The position numbers were made by a program, and so were the translations under genes. The notes below the pieces were generated by a model that ran no database searches, was not told the origin of the DNA, and was given only the letters and a program-made list of their open reading frames with translations. Shown here one piece after another: positions 40,298 through 48,728 of a DNA stretch of 64,000 nt (the first letter of the stretch is position 1; each line of letters begins with the position of its first letter). This DNA is from Corynebacterium sp. P3-F1 (GTDB lineage Bacteria > Actinomycetota > Actinomycetes > Mycobacteriales > Mycobacteriaceae): assembly GCF_030503635.1 (NCBI RefSeq), contig NZ_CP129965.1, positions 806,001 through 870,000 of the forward strand, read 5' to 3'.

Positions 40298-40903
40298 GTG
40301 AGTACCGAGCCTTTCTCCCCCAGTGCCCCGATTGCTGCTGTCACGGTATTTGCCGGCGCGCGCGAAGGGGTGGACGAGACGATGACTACGGCCGCGTACA
40401 ACTTCGGAACAGCTCTCGCCCGCAACGGCATCACTCTCGTCTACGGAGGCGGCCGCCTGGGCATGATGGGAGCCGTCGCGCAAGGCGCGATCGACGGTGG
40501 CGGAGAAACGGTCGGAATCATGCCTAAGCACCTCGCCCAGCACGAGATCGCTCATACGGGTCTGACCGAACTCGTCTTGGTGGACAGCCTCGCAGAACGC
40601 AAACGCGTCATGAACGAAAGATGCGGCGCATTCGTCGCGCTCCCCGGAGGCGCGGGCACACTCGACGAGCTTTTCGACGAATGGACCAACCAGCAACTCG
40701 GCCTCCACACCAAACCCATCGGGTTGCTCGATGCGGCTTTCTGGCACCCCTTGACCGCCATGATCGATCACCTGGTCGCCGCGGGCTTCGTCCGCCAGGC
40801 AGACCGCGACAGCCTCATCGTCGCCGACTGCCCCGACGCGTTGTTGCAGGCCTTGGCTGACTGGGAGCCGCAACCGCCTCGGTGGGGACAGCCCACGTTG
40901 TAG
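40298..40903 (+). CDS. LOG-family nucleotide phosphoribohydrolase (TIGR00730)
   Basis: The 201-aa protein contains LVYGGGRLGMMGAVAQGAIDGGGETVGIMP and the catalytic LPGGAGTLDELFDEWTNQQLG (PGGxGTxxE) of LOG proteins, which release the base from nucleoside 5'-monophosphates (cytokinin-activating or purine metabolism). GTG 40298 is preceded by TAAATT and 7 nt, a leaderless arrangement; GGAAG lies in that spacer too. It is followed after 10 bp by pncA, so both may belong to nucleotide/NAD salvage. Confidence 0.9.
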   Translation: MSTEPFSPSAPIAAVTVFAGAREGVDETMTTAAYNFGTALARNGITLVYGGGRLGMMGAVAQGAIDGGGETVGIMPKHLAQHEIAHTGLTELVLVDSLAERKRVMNERCGAFVALPGGAGTLDELFDEWTNQQLGLHTKPIGLLDAAFWHPLTAMIDHLVAAGFVRQADRDSLIVADCPDALLQALADWEPQPPRWGQPTL

Positions 40904-40913
40904 GCTCGTTTTC

Positions 40914-41501
40914 GTGGACACAGCGAACACTGGAAAACGAGCACTCGTCGTTGTCGACGTGCAGAACGACTTCTGCCCGGGCGGTGCGCTGGGAACCGAG
41001 CGGGGCGACATCGTCGCCGAGAAGATCGCGGACTTGATCGGCGCCGACGGTGAGGGAGCCGGCACCTACTCCCGCATCGTCGCCACCCAGGACTGGCACA
41101 TCAACCCAGGCACGCACTTCTCCGAGACTCCCGATTTCATTGACTCGTGGCCTGTTCATTGCGTGGCCGAATCCGAGGGGGCGGCGCTGCGCGAACCGAT
41201 CGCCGACGTCGCCTTCGACGAGTTCTTCCGCAAAGGCGAGTACGAGGCGGCGTACAGCGGGTTCGAGGGGGCGTCGATAAGCGAAAATGCCCTGCTCGCG
41301 GAATGGCTGCGTGCGCGCGGCGTCGACGAAATCGATGTCGTGGGCATCGCGACCGACCACTGCGTGCGCGCAACCGTGCTCGACGGGCTGAAAGAAGGGT
41401 TCAGCGTACGCGTTCTCAGCGATTTGTGCTCGCCGGTGGACGACGTGCGTGGCGCCCACGCCCTCGACGAGATGCGCGAAGCCGGGGCGGTCATCGCATG
41501 A
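40914..41501 (+). CDS. pncA: Nicotinamidase/isochorismatase-family hydrolase
   Basis: The 195-aa protein fits PncA: VVVDVQNDFCPGGALGTERG has the catalytic Asp, ATQDWHINPGTHFSE the metal-binding DxH...H, FFRKGEYEAAYSGFEG the catalytic Lys, and GIATDHCVRATVLDGL the nucleophilic Cys. It converts nicotinamide to nicotinate, which pncB (50.7 kb) uses. GTG start 7 nt after TAGGCT (leaderless). A word copy at 41273 reads A-S-I-S using the rare codon ATA, unlike its neighbours. Confidence 0.93.
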   Translation: MDTANTGKRALVVVDVQNDFCPGGALGTERGDIVAEKIADLIGADGEGAGTYSRIVATQDWHINPGTHFSETPDFIDSWPVHCVAESEGAALREPIADVAFDEFFRKGEYEAAYSGFEGASISENALLAEWLRARGVDEIDVVGIATDHCVRATVLDGLKEGFSVRVLSDLCSPVDDVRGAHALDEMREAGAVIA

Positions 41502-41536
41502 AAAACGCGCCGCCCCCAATCGTATGGAACGGCGCG
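41501..41536 (-). terminator. Terminator of the DUF3618 gene
   Basis: CGCGCCG (41506-41512) pairs with CGGCGCG (41530-41536); on the minus strand the stem ends in TTTTT. It begins at the last base of the convergent pncA stop. Confidence 0.8.
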
Positions 41537-41549
41537 CAGCCCCTAGGGC

Positions 41550-41825
41550 TTAACGCTGCGACAGCAGACGCTGCAGCTCCTTGAGGTCCTTCTTCTTCTT
41601 GCGCTTGTTGGCGAAGCTGACCGCCACGAGCGCGGCAACCGCCACACCGATGCCGGCGAGCACCTTTTGCACGGACTCGTCCTGCAGTTTTGCAGTGACC
41701 TGCTTCTTCGCATCGTTCGCCAGGTTCTCCGGGCTCGTACGGTCCGCCAACTCGTCGATGGTGGCGGCGAGGTTGCCGCGGGTGCGCTCAATATCGCGCT
41801 GAATGTCGTTGATGTCTCGTGCCAC
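41550..41825 (-). CDS. DUF3618 small membrane protein
   Basis: The 91-aa protein has the DUF3618 core: DINDIQRDIERTRGNLAATIDELADRTSPENLANDAKKQV, then one membrane segment (VLAGIGVAVAALVAVSFA) and a basic tail (NKRKKKKDLKELQ). The family is found mainly in actinobacteria, sometimes near phage-shock-like membrane proteins; its role is not known. It is divergent from bcp by 75 bp. Confidence 0.88.
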   Translation of the reverse strand: MARDINDIQRDIERTRGNLAATIDELADRTSPENLANDAKKQVTAKLQDESVQKVLAGIGVAVAALVAVSFANKRKKKKDLKELQRLLSQR

Positions 41826-41900
41826 TTTCTGCTCCCAGGTCGAACTTGGATATAGCTTTGTCTCGCTCCCACAGTACTTGATGTCGCTACAGTGGCGGGC

Positions 41901-42374
41901 ATGACTGAAGCAACGCGTTTGACTGAAGGCGACAAAGCGCCGGATTTCTCCCTCCCCAACGACAAAGGCGACACCGTCTCACTCGCGGACTACGCCGGTA
42001 AGCGCGTCATCGTGTACTTCTACCCCAGGGCCAACACCCCGGGGTGCACCACCGAGGCGTGCGACTTCAGCGAGAACCTCTCCGAATTCGAGGAAGCATC
42101 TGTCGCCGTCATCGGCATCAGCCCCGACTCCCCGGAGAAGCTGGCGAAATTCCGCGCGGACCACGACCTGACCATCGAGCTGCTCAGCGATGAATCCAAA
42201 GAGGTCATGACCGCCTACGGCGCCTTCGGCGAGAAGAAGAACTACGGCAAGATCGTTCAGGGTGTCATCCGCTCTACTTTCCTCGTCGGTGCCGACGGCA
42301 CCATCGAATCCGCCCAGTACAACGTCAAGGCAACCGGCCACGTTGGGCGCCTGCTGCGCGACCTGGATCTATAG
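41901..42374 (+). CDS. bcp: Thioredoxin-dependent thiol peroxidase (Bcp/PrxQ)
   Basis: The 157-aa peroxiredoxin reduces hydroperoxides in the cytoplasm. APDFSLPNDKGDTVSL is the N-terminal strand; YPRANTPGCTTEACDFSE holds the peroxidatic Cys and, five residues on, the resolving Cys of the PrxQ type. VIGISPDSPEKLAKF and GVIRSTFLVGADG complete the fold. TACAGT at 41888-41893 is 7 nt before the ATG (leaderless). The next gene downstream is tRNA-Leu after a hairpin. Confidence 0.95.
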   Translation: MTEATRLTEGDKAPDFSLPNDKGDTVSLADYAGKRVIVYFYPRANTPGCTTEACDFSENLSEFEEASVAVIGISPDSPEKLAKFRADHDLTIELLSDESKEVMTAYGAFGEKKNYGKIVQGVIRSTFLVGADGTIESAQYNVKATGHVGRLLRDLDL

Positions 42375-42402
42375 CACCAGCTCTTCCACCCCTCCCCCCA
42401 CG

Positions 42403-42431
42403 CAGTCCCCCGGTGTATCGGCGGGGGGCTG
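42403..42431 (+). terminator. Terminator after bcp
   Basis: CAGTCCCCC and GGGGGGCTG pair (one G-T wobble) around GGTGTATCGGC; a short TTT tail follows. Confidence 0.7.
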
Positions 42432-42475
42432 TTTCCCCACCAGGTGCGCAGGCGGTACACTGTGAACCGCTTCAA

Positions 42476-42557
<82 letters not shown>

Positions 42558-42640
42558 CCGTTTTGCACGAGGCGGCTTTCGTCGATGACGGTCCGCCTCA
42601 AACTTTCGGTGGGTGCAGGCACCTTGATAGAATGCCCAGC

Positions 42641-43177
42641 GTGAGTAACGCAGCGTCAGACCCCACGACCGGTGACACCCCCGGCGACGCTGCCGGTGCT
42701 AACAGCACCGAAGCCGGCGCTGTGAACGAGGCACCCAAGCGGGAGCACATACGTGTCCGGGCGTGGCACGTTGTCCTGCTCGTCGCCGCGGTGATCGCTA
42801 CCCTGCTTCTCGCGCGGTGGCAGTGGATGCGGTTCCAATCGGGCACGGGGTCCCTCCAGAACTTGGGATACGCGATGCAGTGGCCGTTCTTCGGGGCTTT
42901 CGTGGTGTTCATCTACCGCGCCGGCATGCGCATGGAGAACGAGAAGATCGATGCCGAGAACTCCGGCGACACCATGCAGGCTTTATACGAAGCCGATAAG
43001 GCAGTCTACGGCGACCCCGGGGCCATGACCGAGATCGACGAAGACTTCCTGCCCAGCCGGCCCACAATGGACATCGACGAGTACAACGAACGGTTCGCTC
43101 CGCGCCGCTTCGGCGCTGTGGAAGACACGGGCACCCACGGCTCACCGGAGCGCACCGCAGAACAGAAAGATAGGTGA
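42641..43177 (+). CDS. Two-helix membrane protein, unknown
   Basis: The 178-aa protein has a Thr/Ala/Gly-rich N-terminal tail, two membrane segments (AWHVVLLVAAVIATLLLARWQW and LGYAMQWPFFGAFVVFIYRAGM) and a charged C-terminal part with Asp/Glu and aromatic residues. It resembles a conserved corynebacterial/mycobacterial protein upstream of DUF3817 genes; I do not recognise a function. TAGAAT at 42628-42633 is 7 nt before the GTG (leaderless). It shares a transcript with the next gene (6-bp gap). Confidence 0.8.
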   Translation: MSNAASDPTTGDTPGDAAGANSTEAGAVNEAPKREHIRVRAWHVVLLVAAVIATLLLARWQWMRFQSGTGSLQNLGYAMQWPFFGAFVVFIYRAGMRMENEKIDAENSGDTMQALYEADKAVYGDPGAMTEIDEDFLPSRPTMDIDEYNERFAPRRFGAVEDTGTHGSPERTAEQKDR

Positions 43178-43183
43178 TTCACC

Positions 43184-43567
43184 ATGACTGACACGACAGG
43201 ACAGCCCGCGAACACGGTTGGTACCGCAGCTCCCCGCATTCACCCGGAACGCCAGCGCCGGGTGCGCACCGCTTTGCGTTTGTTCTCCGTCGCAGCCTGG
43301 GTCACGGGCGTCATGCTGTTGCTACTGTGCGCCCGCATGATCATGGAATATGGCTTCCACATGGATGTCAGCGCGTTGAGCTGGGTGGCTATTTTCCATG
43401 GCTGGATGTACGCCCTGTTCCTGCTCGCCACCCTGAACTTGGGCATGAAGGCGCGCTGGTCCACAAAGCAGTGGATTGTCACCGCGATCGCAGGCGTGGT
43501 GCCCTTCCTGTCTTTCTTCGTCGAGGCGTGGCGGCGCAAGGAAGTCACCGAGGAATTCGCGCTTTAG
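43184..43567 (+). CDS. DUF3817 membrane protein
   Basis: The 127-aa protein has three membrane segments of the DUF3817 type: LRLFSVAAWVTGVMLLLLCARMI, VSALSWVAIFHGWMYALFLLATLNLG and IVTAIAGVVPFLSFFVEAW. IFHGWMY and ARWSTKQW are typical for the family. No function is known. It overlaps no gene and is ended by a strong bidirectional terminator. Confidence 0.88.
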   Translation: MTDTTGQPANTVGTAAPRIHPERQRRVRTALRLFSVAAWVTGVMLLLLCARMIMEYGFHMDVSALSWVAIFHGWMYALFLLATLNLGMKARWSTKQWIVTAIAGVVPFLSFFVEAWRRKEVTEEFAL

Positions 43568-43598
43568 TTTCTCACCGTATATATTTCCGCGCGCAAAG

Positions 43599-43646
43599 AA
43601 GCGGCTGCACAGTGTCATCGGTGTGATGCCACCTGTGCGGCCGCTT
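43599..43646. terminator. Bidirectional terminator between DUF3817 and the lipoprotein gene
   Basis: AAGCGGCTGCACAG (43599-43612) and CTGTGCGGCCGCTT (43633-43646) form 14-bp arms with one mismatch, between convergent genes. Confidence 0.85.
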
Positions 43647-43679
43647 TAGGTTCTGCGCTATTTCCGCGCTACCTCTGCT

Positions 43680-44042
43680 CTACTTCGAGGCGCGGGTGAG
43701 GACGAGGATGTCCTTCGCGTCGCCGCCCTTCGGGGTCAGGGTGAGGGATTCCTCGGTCTGCTCCATGTCGTACTTCAGATCACGGCCGGTATCGACATCA
43801 GCCAACTTGATGCTGTCACCGCTCTCCTCGCAGCGGGCAGTCTTCGTCTCGCCCGATGCCGGGTCGGTGACGGACCACGTGCAGTCTCCACCGTCAATCT
43901 CGAGCTTGACGTTACCAGCGGCGGCACCCGTGTTGGCATCCTGGCCGGAGCCCTCCCACGTGCCGTCTAAAGAATTGCCGCACGCTGCCAGCAGACCCAC
44001 GGACATCACAGCGGCACCAGCGAGAACAAACTGCTTCTTCAT
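43680..44042 (-). CDS. Small secreted lipoprotein, unknown
   Basis: The 120-aa protein has a signal with lipobox LLAAC (Cys21) and a beta-rich domain: LDGTWEGSGQDANTG, NVKLEIDGGDCTWSV, KTARCEESGDSIKL, LTLTPKGGDAKDILVLTR, with two Cys that may bond. It looks like a lipocalin-like or DUF-type beta barrel with a WEG start. A good ribosome site (AAGGGAG) and an AAAAGCTTTT palindrome precede the ATG. Function not recognised. Confidence 0.8.
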   Translation of the reverse strand: MKKQFVLAGAAVMSVGLLAACGNSLDGTWEGSGQDANTGAAAGNVKLEIDGGDCTWSVTDPASGETKTARCEESGDSIKLADVDTGRDLKYDMEQTEESLTLTPKGGDAKDILVLTRASK

Positions 44043-44093
44043 AATTGCGCTCCCTTAAAAAAGCTTTTCGACGTTGCGTTTTCCCCTTCGACC

Positions 44094-44714
44094 CTACCCG
44101 TTCACCAGCTCTGCGATGCGGGGGGCCAACTCGCGCAGAGCCGTGCCGCGGTGGGAGCGGGCATTCTTCTCTTCCGGTGTGAGCTGGGCGGCGGACATGC
44201 CCGGCGCGTCGGCAGGAGCGAAAATCGGGTCGTATCCGAACCCGCCTGCCCCCTGGGGCTCACGCAGCAGGGTGCCTTCCCAGCGGCCCTCGGCGGTGAA
44301 CTCCTCTCCCGCTGGGGTGACCAACGCGCAGCAGGACACGAATGCGGCGCCACGGTGCGCATCGTCGACATCGCTCGTTTGCGCGAGCAGAAGATCGTTA
44401 TTGGCGCGGTCATCCCCGTGCCGTCCGCACCAGCGGGCGGAGAGGATGCCCGGCATGCCGTTGAGCGCGTCGACGGATAGCCCCGAATCATCGGCGACGC
44501 AGGCCAATCCGGATTGCCGTGCGCCCTCACGCGCCTTGATCAACGCGTTCTCCGCGAACGTCAGCCCATTTTCGACTGGCTCGGGATAAGCCGGGATCTC
44601 TTTGAGGGAGACGAGCTCGACAGCCTCGACTCCGAGCTCTTTCAACACAGTCTCCAGCTCCACGAGCTTCTTCGCGTTGCCGGAGGCTACAAGCACCTTC
44701 ACAGGGGTCACCAT
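44094..44714 (-). CDS. rdgB: Non-canonical purine NTP pyrophosphatase (RdgB/HAM1)
   Basis: The 206-aa enzyme removes ITP/XTP from the nucleotide pool. Motifs: [75 protein letters not shown] and [10 protein letters not shown]. The ATG at 44714 overlaps the rph stop by 7 nt, so translation is coupled. It is the last gene of the rph-rdgB unit, in the order also seen in mycobacteria. Confidence 0.94.
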   Translation of the reverse strand: MVTPVKVLVASGNAKKLVELETVLKELGVEAVELVSLKEIPAYPEPVENGLTFAENALIKAREGARQSGLACVADDSGLSVDALNGMPGILSARWCGRHGDDRANNDLLLAQTSDVDDAHRGAAFVSCCALVTPAGEEFTAEGRWEGTLLREPQGAGGFGYDPIFAPADAPGMSAAQLTPEEKNARSHRGTALRELAPRIAELVNG

Positions 44715-45472
44715 CCCAGTGCCGCCTTCTGCGCCGCAATGAGCTCTGCACAACCTTTCTCTGCCGAGTTGAGCATCGCGTCCAACTGTTCACGGCCGAA
44801 CACTCCGTGTTCACCAGTGCCCTGCACCTCGACGAAATTGCCGGATTCGTTCATCACCACGTTCAGGTCCACCTCAGCGCGAGAGTCTTCCTCATACGGC
44901 AGGTCGAGGCACACGCGGCCGTCGACAATGCCGACAGACACCGCAGCCACCGGGGGAAGCAATGGCTCGCCCGGCACAAGGCCGCGCTCTTTGAGGTGCG
45001 CGATCGCATCGGCCAGAGCTACGTACGCACCCGTGATGGAGGCGGTGCGGGTTCCGCCATCCGCCTGCAAGACGTCGCAGTCGAGCTGGATCGTGTTCTC
45101 CCCCAGCTGCGTCAGATCCACCGCAGCGCGCAGTGAACGCCCGACGAGGCGGGAGATCTCGTGGGTGCGACCTTTGACCTTCCCTTTCATGGACTCGCGC
45201 GGCATGCGCTCGTGCGTCGCCGAGGGAAGCATGGCGTATTCGGCGGTGAGCCAGCCCTCGCCGGAATCCTTCTTGAACCGCGGCACCCCCTCTTCGGCAC
45301 TGGCGGTGCACATCACGCGCGTGTTGCCGAATTCGACGAGGACGCTTCCCGCCGGGTTCGTTGTGAATCCGCGGGTGATGCGGACCGGCCGCATCTCATC
45401 GAGCGCCCGGCCGTCGGCACGGACGAATTCATCGGAGTCAAGAGCGCTAAAGGTGTCTTGTGCTTCAGTCAT
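44708..45472 (-). CDS. rph: Ribonuclease PH
   Basis: The 254-aa phosphorolytic exonuclease trims tRNA 3' ends. Motifs: [107 protein letters not shown] and [21 protein letters not shown]. All family regions are present. TAGGCT at 45480-45485 is 7 nt before the ATG, so the mRNA is probably leaderless. Confidence 0.96.
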   Translation of the reverse strand: MTEAQDTFSALDSDEFVRADGRALDEMRPVRITRGFTTNPAGSVLVEFGNTRVMCTASAEEGVPRFKKDSGEGWLTAEYAMLPSATHERMPRESMKGKVKGRTHEISRLVGRSLRAAVDLTQLGENTIQLDCDVLQADGGTRTASITGAYVALADAIAHLKERGLVPGEPLLPPVAAVSVGIVDGRVCLDLPYEEDSRAEVDLNVVMNESGNFVEVQGTGEHGVFGREQLDAMLNSAEKGCAELIAAQKAALGW

Positions 45473-45512
45473 GGACCCGAGCCTACAGACCGGCCACGGC
45501 TACACCTCGCAG

Positions 45513-46286
45513 CTATACCTCGTAGACGTCCTTCGCGTTGCCGACGACAATCTCGCCGTCGAATTCCTCGGCCGCGGCCCGCAGGGTGGCATCCTTGTCC
45601 GTCCAGGGTTGGATGTGAACGAGGACCAGCTTTCTCACTCCCGCTTCCCGGGCAATCCGGCCAGCTTCCCGGCCCGACATGTGCATCCCAGCAGGCGTGT
45701 TCTCATCTGTCTCCGGACCCCACGCGGCTTCGCAGAGGAAGAGGTCGGCGCCGCGTGCTGCGTCGATAAGCGTGGGCGCGAACGCGGAATCGCCGGAGAA
45801 GGTGATTACCTTGCCCGAATCCCGGTGCTCGATCCGCAGCGCATGCGATTCAACGGCGGGGTGCACGACAGGGAACGGAGTGACCGTCACTTCATCAATG
45901 GTCAGCGGTTGCCCGTTCCATGACCGGACATCGAACGTGTCCGAAATATCGTCGATATCATCCGGGCCATTCGCCCCCAGCCGGCCGAGGTGCTCCGGCG
46001 CGTAGCTCGGCCCGGCGAGAATGTGGCGACGGGTAGCAGGCGCCGTCGGATGGAAGCGACGCCACACGATCAACGACGCCGTGTCAGAACAGTGATCGGC
46101 ATGCAAATGGCTGAACACCAGATGCGCATCGGACGGATCCGCGACATCCTGCAATGCAGCTAGTGCCCCAGGCCCGAAGTCCATGAGAATGCCAGGCTGT
46201 CCCTCATCTGGATTGACCAGATACGACGAGCCGGGATTGCCCGGTGCCGACAACGACCCCGTGCAGCCGAGAACTGTCAATTTCAT
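45513..46286 (-). CDS. MBL-fold hydrolase, cAMP phosphodiesterase-like (Rv1339 type)
   Basis: The 257-aa protein is a metallo-beta-lactamase-fold enzyme: KLTVLGCTGSLSAPGNPGSSYLV at the N-terminus, VFSHLHADHCSD (HxHxDH), VVHPAVESHALRIEH, ITFSGDSAFAP and VLVHIQPW. The N-terminal pattern and the place beside murI and rph match Rv1339, a protein shown to act as an atypical cAMP phosphodiesterase; RNase Z-like activity is an alternative. A word copy (LIDAARG) is at 45771. It is 40 bp from rph, likely separate transcript. Confidence 0.86.
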   Translation of the reverse strand: MKLTVLGCTGSLSAPGNPGSSYLVNPDEGQPGILMDFGPGALAALQDVADPSDAHLVFSHLHADHCSDTASLIVWRRFHPTAPATRRHILAGPSYAPEHLGRLGANGPDDIDDISDTFDVRSWNGQPLTIDEVTVTPFPVVHPAVESHALRIEHRDSGKVITFSGDSAFAPTLIDAARGADLFLCEAAWGPETDENTPAGMHMSGREAGRIAREAGVRKLVLVHIQPWTDKDATLRAAAEEFDGEIVVGNAKDVYEV

Positions 46287-46333
46287 GGCATTACTGTGCC
46301 ACGAACCAGGGAGAAAATCTAAACGAAAATCAA

Positions 46334-46361
46334 CTTTTCTATTCCGCGTTTTCTATTCCGC
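46334..46361. repeat. Tandem 14-bp direct repeat
   Basis: TTTTCTATTCCGCG is repeated twice in a row at 46334-46347 and 46348-46361, between the MBL gene start and the murI stop. It sits next to a G+C-rich hairpin (CCGCAC-CGC-GTGCGG, 46362-46376) that may end murI. Confidence 0.6.
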
Positions 46362-46388
46362 GCCGCACCGCGTGCGGTGAACCGTTCA

Positions 46389-47222
46389 CTACGCGTCGTG
46401 CGCGACAGCGGACACCTGCGGCCCCAAGAAACGCGCGGCGAGTCGGTTGAACGATTCCGGATCACCCGTGGACTCGAATGTGCGCGCCGGGGCCTGATCG
46501 GGAGCGGCGAACATGTCCTGCTCAGTGAGCACGCGCAGCACGTCCTTCGCCGTTTCCTCCGCCGAGGAAACCAGCGTGACGTCGTCCCCGATCGCCAACT
46601 GGATCACACCGGAAAGCAACGGATAGTGGGTGCACCCGAGCACGAGCGTGTCCACCCCTGCCGCTTGCAACGGCTCCAGATATCCCTGCGCCACACCGAG
46701 AATCTGACGGCCGGACGTGACACCCCGCTCAACAAACTCGACGAATGCCGGACACGCCGCCGCCGTGACCTCGATCCCTGAGGCGATAGAGAACAGATCT
46801 TGGTACGCGTGCGAACGGATCGTCGCCTGAGTACCGATCACCCCTACCTTCCCGTTGCGTGTCGTTGCAATAGCGCGGCGGACCGCCGGTTGAATCACCT
46901 CGATGACCGGGACGCTGTACCGCTCTCGCGCGTCGTGGAGGAAGGCGGCCGATGCGGTATTGCACGCGATCACGATCATTTTGCAGCCGCGCTCCACCAG
47001 CTCGTCCGCGATCGCCGTCGCGTGCTCACGGACCTGCGCGATGGGCTTCGGCCCGTACGGGCCGTTGGCGCCGTCGCCGATATAAAGAATGGACTCGTTG
47101 CCCAGCTGATCCATCAATGCACGGGCTACCGTCAATCCCCCGAAACCCGAGTCGAAAATGCCGATGGGCGCGTTGTTGTACTCGCCGTCGTAACTGCTGC
47201 TGAAATCATCCACCTCAACCAC
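46389..47222 (-). CDS. murI: Glutamate racemase
   Basis: The 277-aa enzyme makes D-glutamate for peptidoglycan. [55 protein letters not shown] (first catalytic Cys) and [17 protein letters not shown] (second catalytic Cys) are all present. I start at GTG 47222: TAGAAT lies 8 nt upstream inside the end of the marR gene, which suggests a leaderless start; the frame stays open to 47369. GTG three codons later is also possible. Confidence 0.93.
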   Translation of the reverse strand: MVEVDDFSSSYDGEYNNAPIGIFDSGFGGLTVARALMDQLGNESILYIGDGANGPYGPKPIAQVREHATAIADELVERGCKMIVIACNTASAAFLHDARERYSVPVIEVIQPAVRRAIATTRNGKVGVIGTQATIRSHAYQDLFSIASGIEVTAAACPAFVEFVERGVTSGRQILGVAQGYLEPLQAAGVDTLVLGCTHYPLLSGVIQLAIGDDVTLVSSAEETAKDVLRVLTEQDMFAAPDQAPARTFESTGDPESFNRLAARFLGPQVSAVAHDA

Positions 47223-47259
47223 GGAGTTGGATTCTACCGCGGCCAAATGACACCCCAGG

Positions 47260-47766
47260 TCAGGCAGCGCCAGTGGCTCGCAACCCAGTGCTGGAATATT
47301 CGGGAGCAACCTCACCAGACATCGTCGAATTAATGCGGGCGAGTGCGGAGGCGAACACTTCGAGCTCACTCTCCGTCAAGTTGTCGAAAAAGATGCGGCG
47401 GAGTTCTGCGACATAACCCGGCATCCCTGCGGCGACGGCGCGCTGCCCGGCAGGGGTCAACGCGGCAAACGTGGCACGACCGTCATTCGGATCAGGAATG
47501 CGCGCCACGAACCCTTTCTTCTCCAACCGGGTGATCACCCGGGAAAGATGCGACAAGGACATCGTGGTCGCCTCCGACAAGTCCGTCATCCGGCGCGACG
47601 AGTTCGGACTTTCGCTGATTTTCAGCATGGCTTGGAACTCGTAGTACGTCACATCGGAGTCCCGCTTTAGCTGAGCATCCAGCGCACACGGCAGCTGCAT
47701 ATGGCATGACCACATGCGCGCCCACGTGTCCGCCTCGAACGCCGTGAGAGTGTCCTTGTTTTCCAT
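47260..47766 (-). CDS. MarR-family transcriptional regulator
   Basis: The 168-aa protein has the MarR winged helix: [79 protein letters not shown]. Such repressors sense small phenolic or oxidant molecules. The 3' end of the gene contains the murI promoter. A palindrome right before the start (47769-47788) is probably its own operator. Its targets beyond itself are unknown. Confidence 0.9.
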   Translation of the reverse strand: MENKDTLTAFEADTWARMWSCHMQLPCALDAQLKRDSDVTYYEFQAMLKISESPNSSRRMTDLSEATTMSLSHLSRVITRLEKKGFVARIPDPNDGRATFAALTPAGQRAVAAGMPGYVAELRRIFFDNLTESELEVFASALARINSTMSGEVAPEYSSTGLRATGAA

Positions 47767-47768
47767 GG

Positions 47769-47788
47769 AACTTATTTTAATCTAAGTT
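47769..47788. promoter_or_regulatory. Probable MarR operator
   Basis: AACTTA-TTTTAATC-TAAGTT is a 20-bp palindrome that ends 2 bp from the ATG of the MarR gene, overlapping where a -10 element would lie. Confidence 0.65.
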
Positions 47789-47965
47789 TTAAGGCCCTAC
47801 TAACCGGAACTGCGTGAAAAAGCGGATCTCACATGCCTTTTCACCGCATGTCAGCTTCCTGGCCCGCCCCTTCTGTTTAAGAAACGGCTTACCTTGGCGG
47901 GAAACCGACAAAAGACCGCTATAAGCCGGTGCGAGATTCCGCACCGTCGCCTCTCAACGGCTCAC

Positions 47966-48715
47966 TCACCCCGCGAGCTTCTTCTGCCGCTTCACCGCTT
48001 TTCGCGCCTGCAACGCCGGCGGATCATCCGAGGTGATCACAACACCGGCCGCCACACCCCCGATGGCCCCGAACAAGTGAGCCTGCCAGCTGACTCCCGC
48101 ATCGATCGGGAGCACACCCCAGATCAAGCCGGAATACATCAGACCCAGCAGCAGGCCCAACGCAATCTGGGAAGCAGACCTGTTGAAAATGCCGCGGACA
48201 AGCAAGTATGCCAGCCAGCCGTAGACGAGCATGGAGGCGCCGACGTGGTTCGTTCCCGGACCACCAAGAACCCATGTACCCAAACCTCCGACAACAACGA
48301 CGAAGGCAGTCACCTCCCAAAACACCCGATGCCCCGAGTACCCGACCAAGAACGCAAAAATCGCGCCCGGCACCGTGTTCGAAATCAGGTGTTCAAAATT
48401 AACGTGCAGGATGGGCGACGTGAAAATGAACGGCAGGGATGCCGGCTCCAGTGGGTGAATGCCGAAATACACCAAATCGCCGCCGAATACGAACACGCTG
48501 ACCAAGTGCACCGCCCAAATGACGATGATGTAACCGATGGCGTAGGCCAGACCGACCTTGGCCTGCGCCCGACGGCGACCTTGCCGCGGCGGCGCCGGCT
48601 GCCCCATCGGCTGCACCTGGCCTCCAGCATAACCAGGTTTCCCAAAAGGGTTCGGCTGCTGATTCCAGGCGTTCTGCGCCGAAGAAGAGGCTGAAGAATA
48701 CGGGTTATAGCTCAT
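47966..48715 (-). CDS. Rhomboid-family intramembrane serine protease
   Basis: The 249-aa protein has a Pro/Gln/Ser-rich cytoplasmic N-terminus (about 50 residues) and six membrane segments. Catalytic Ser is in NHVGASMLVYGWLAYLL (GASx motif) and catalytic His in WQAHLFGAIGGVAAGVV; the HxxxN-like loop HVNFEHLISNTVPGAI is in place. It cuts membrane proteins; substrates unknown. The position between MarR/murI and the P1 peptidase matches Rv1337. Confidence 0.92.
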   Translation of the reverse strand: MSYNPYSSASSSAQNAWNQQPNPFGKPGYAGGQVQPMGQPAPPRQGRRRAQAKVGLAYAIGYIIVIWAVHLVSVFVFGGDLVYFGIHPLEPASLPFIFTSPILHVNFEHLISNTVPGAIFAFLVGYSGHRVFWEVTAFVVVVGGLGTWVLGGPGTNHVGASMLVYGWLAYLLVRGIFNRSASQIALGLLLGLMYSGLIWGVLPIDAGVSWQAHLFGAIGGVAAGVVITSDDPPALQARKAVKRQKKLAG

Positions 48716-48728
48716 GGTGCCGTTCAGC

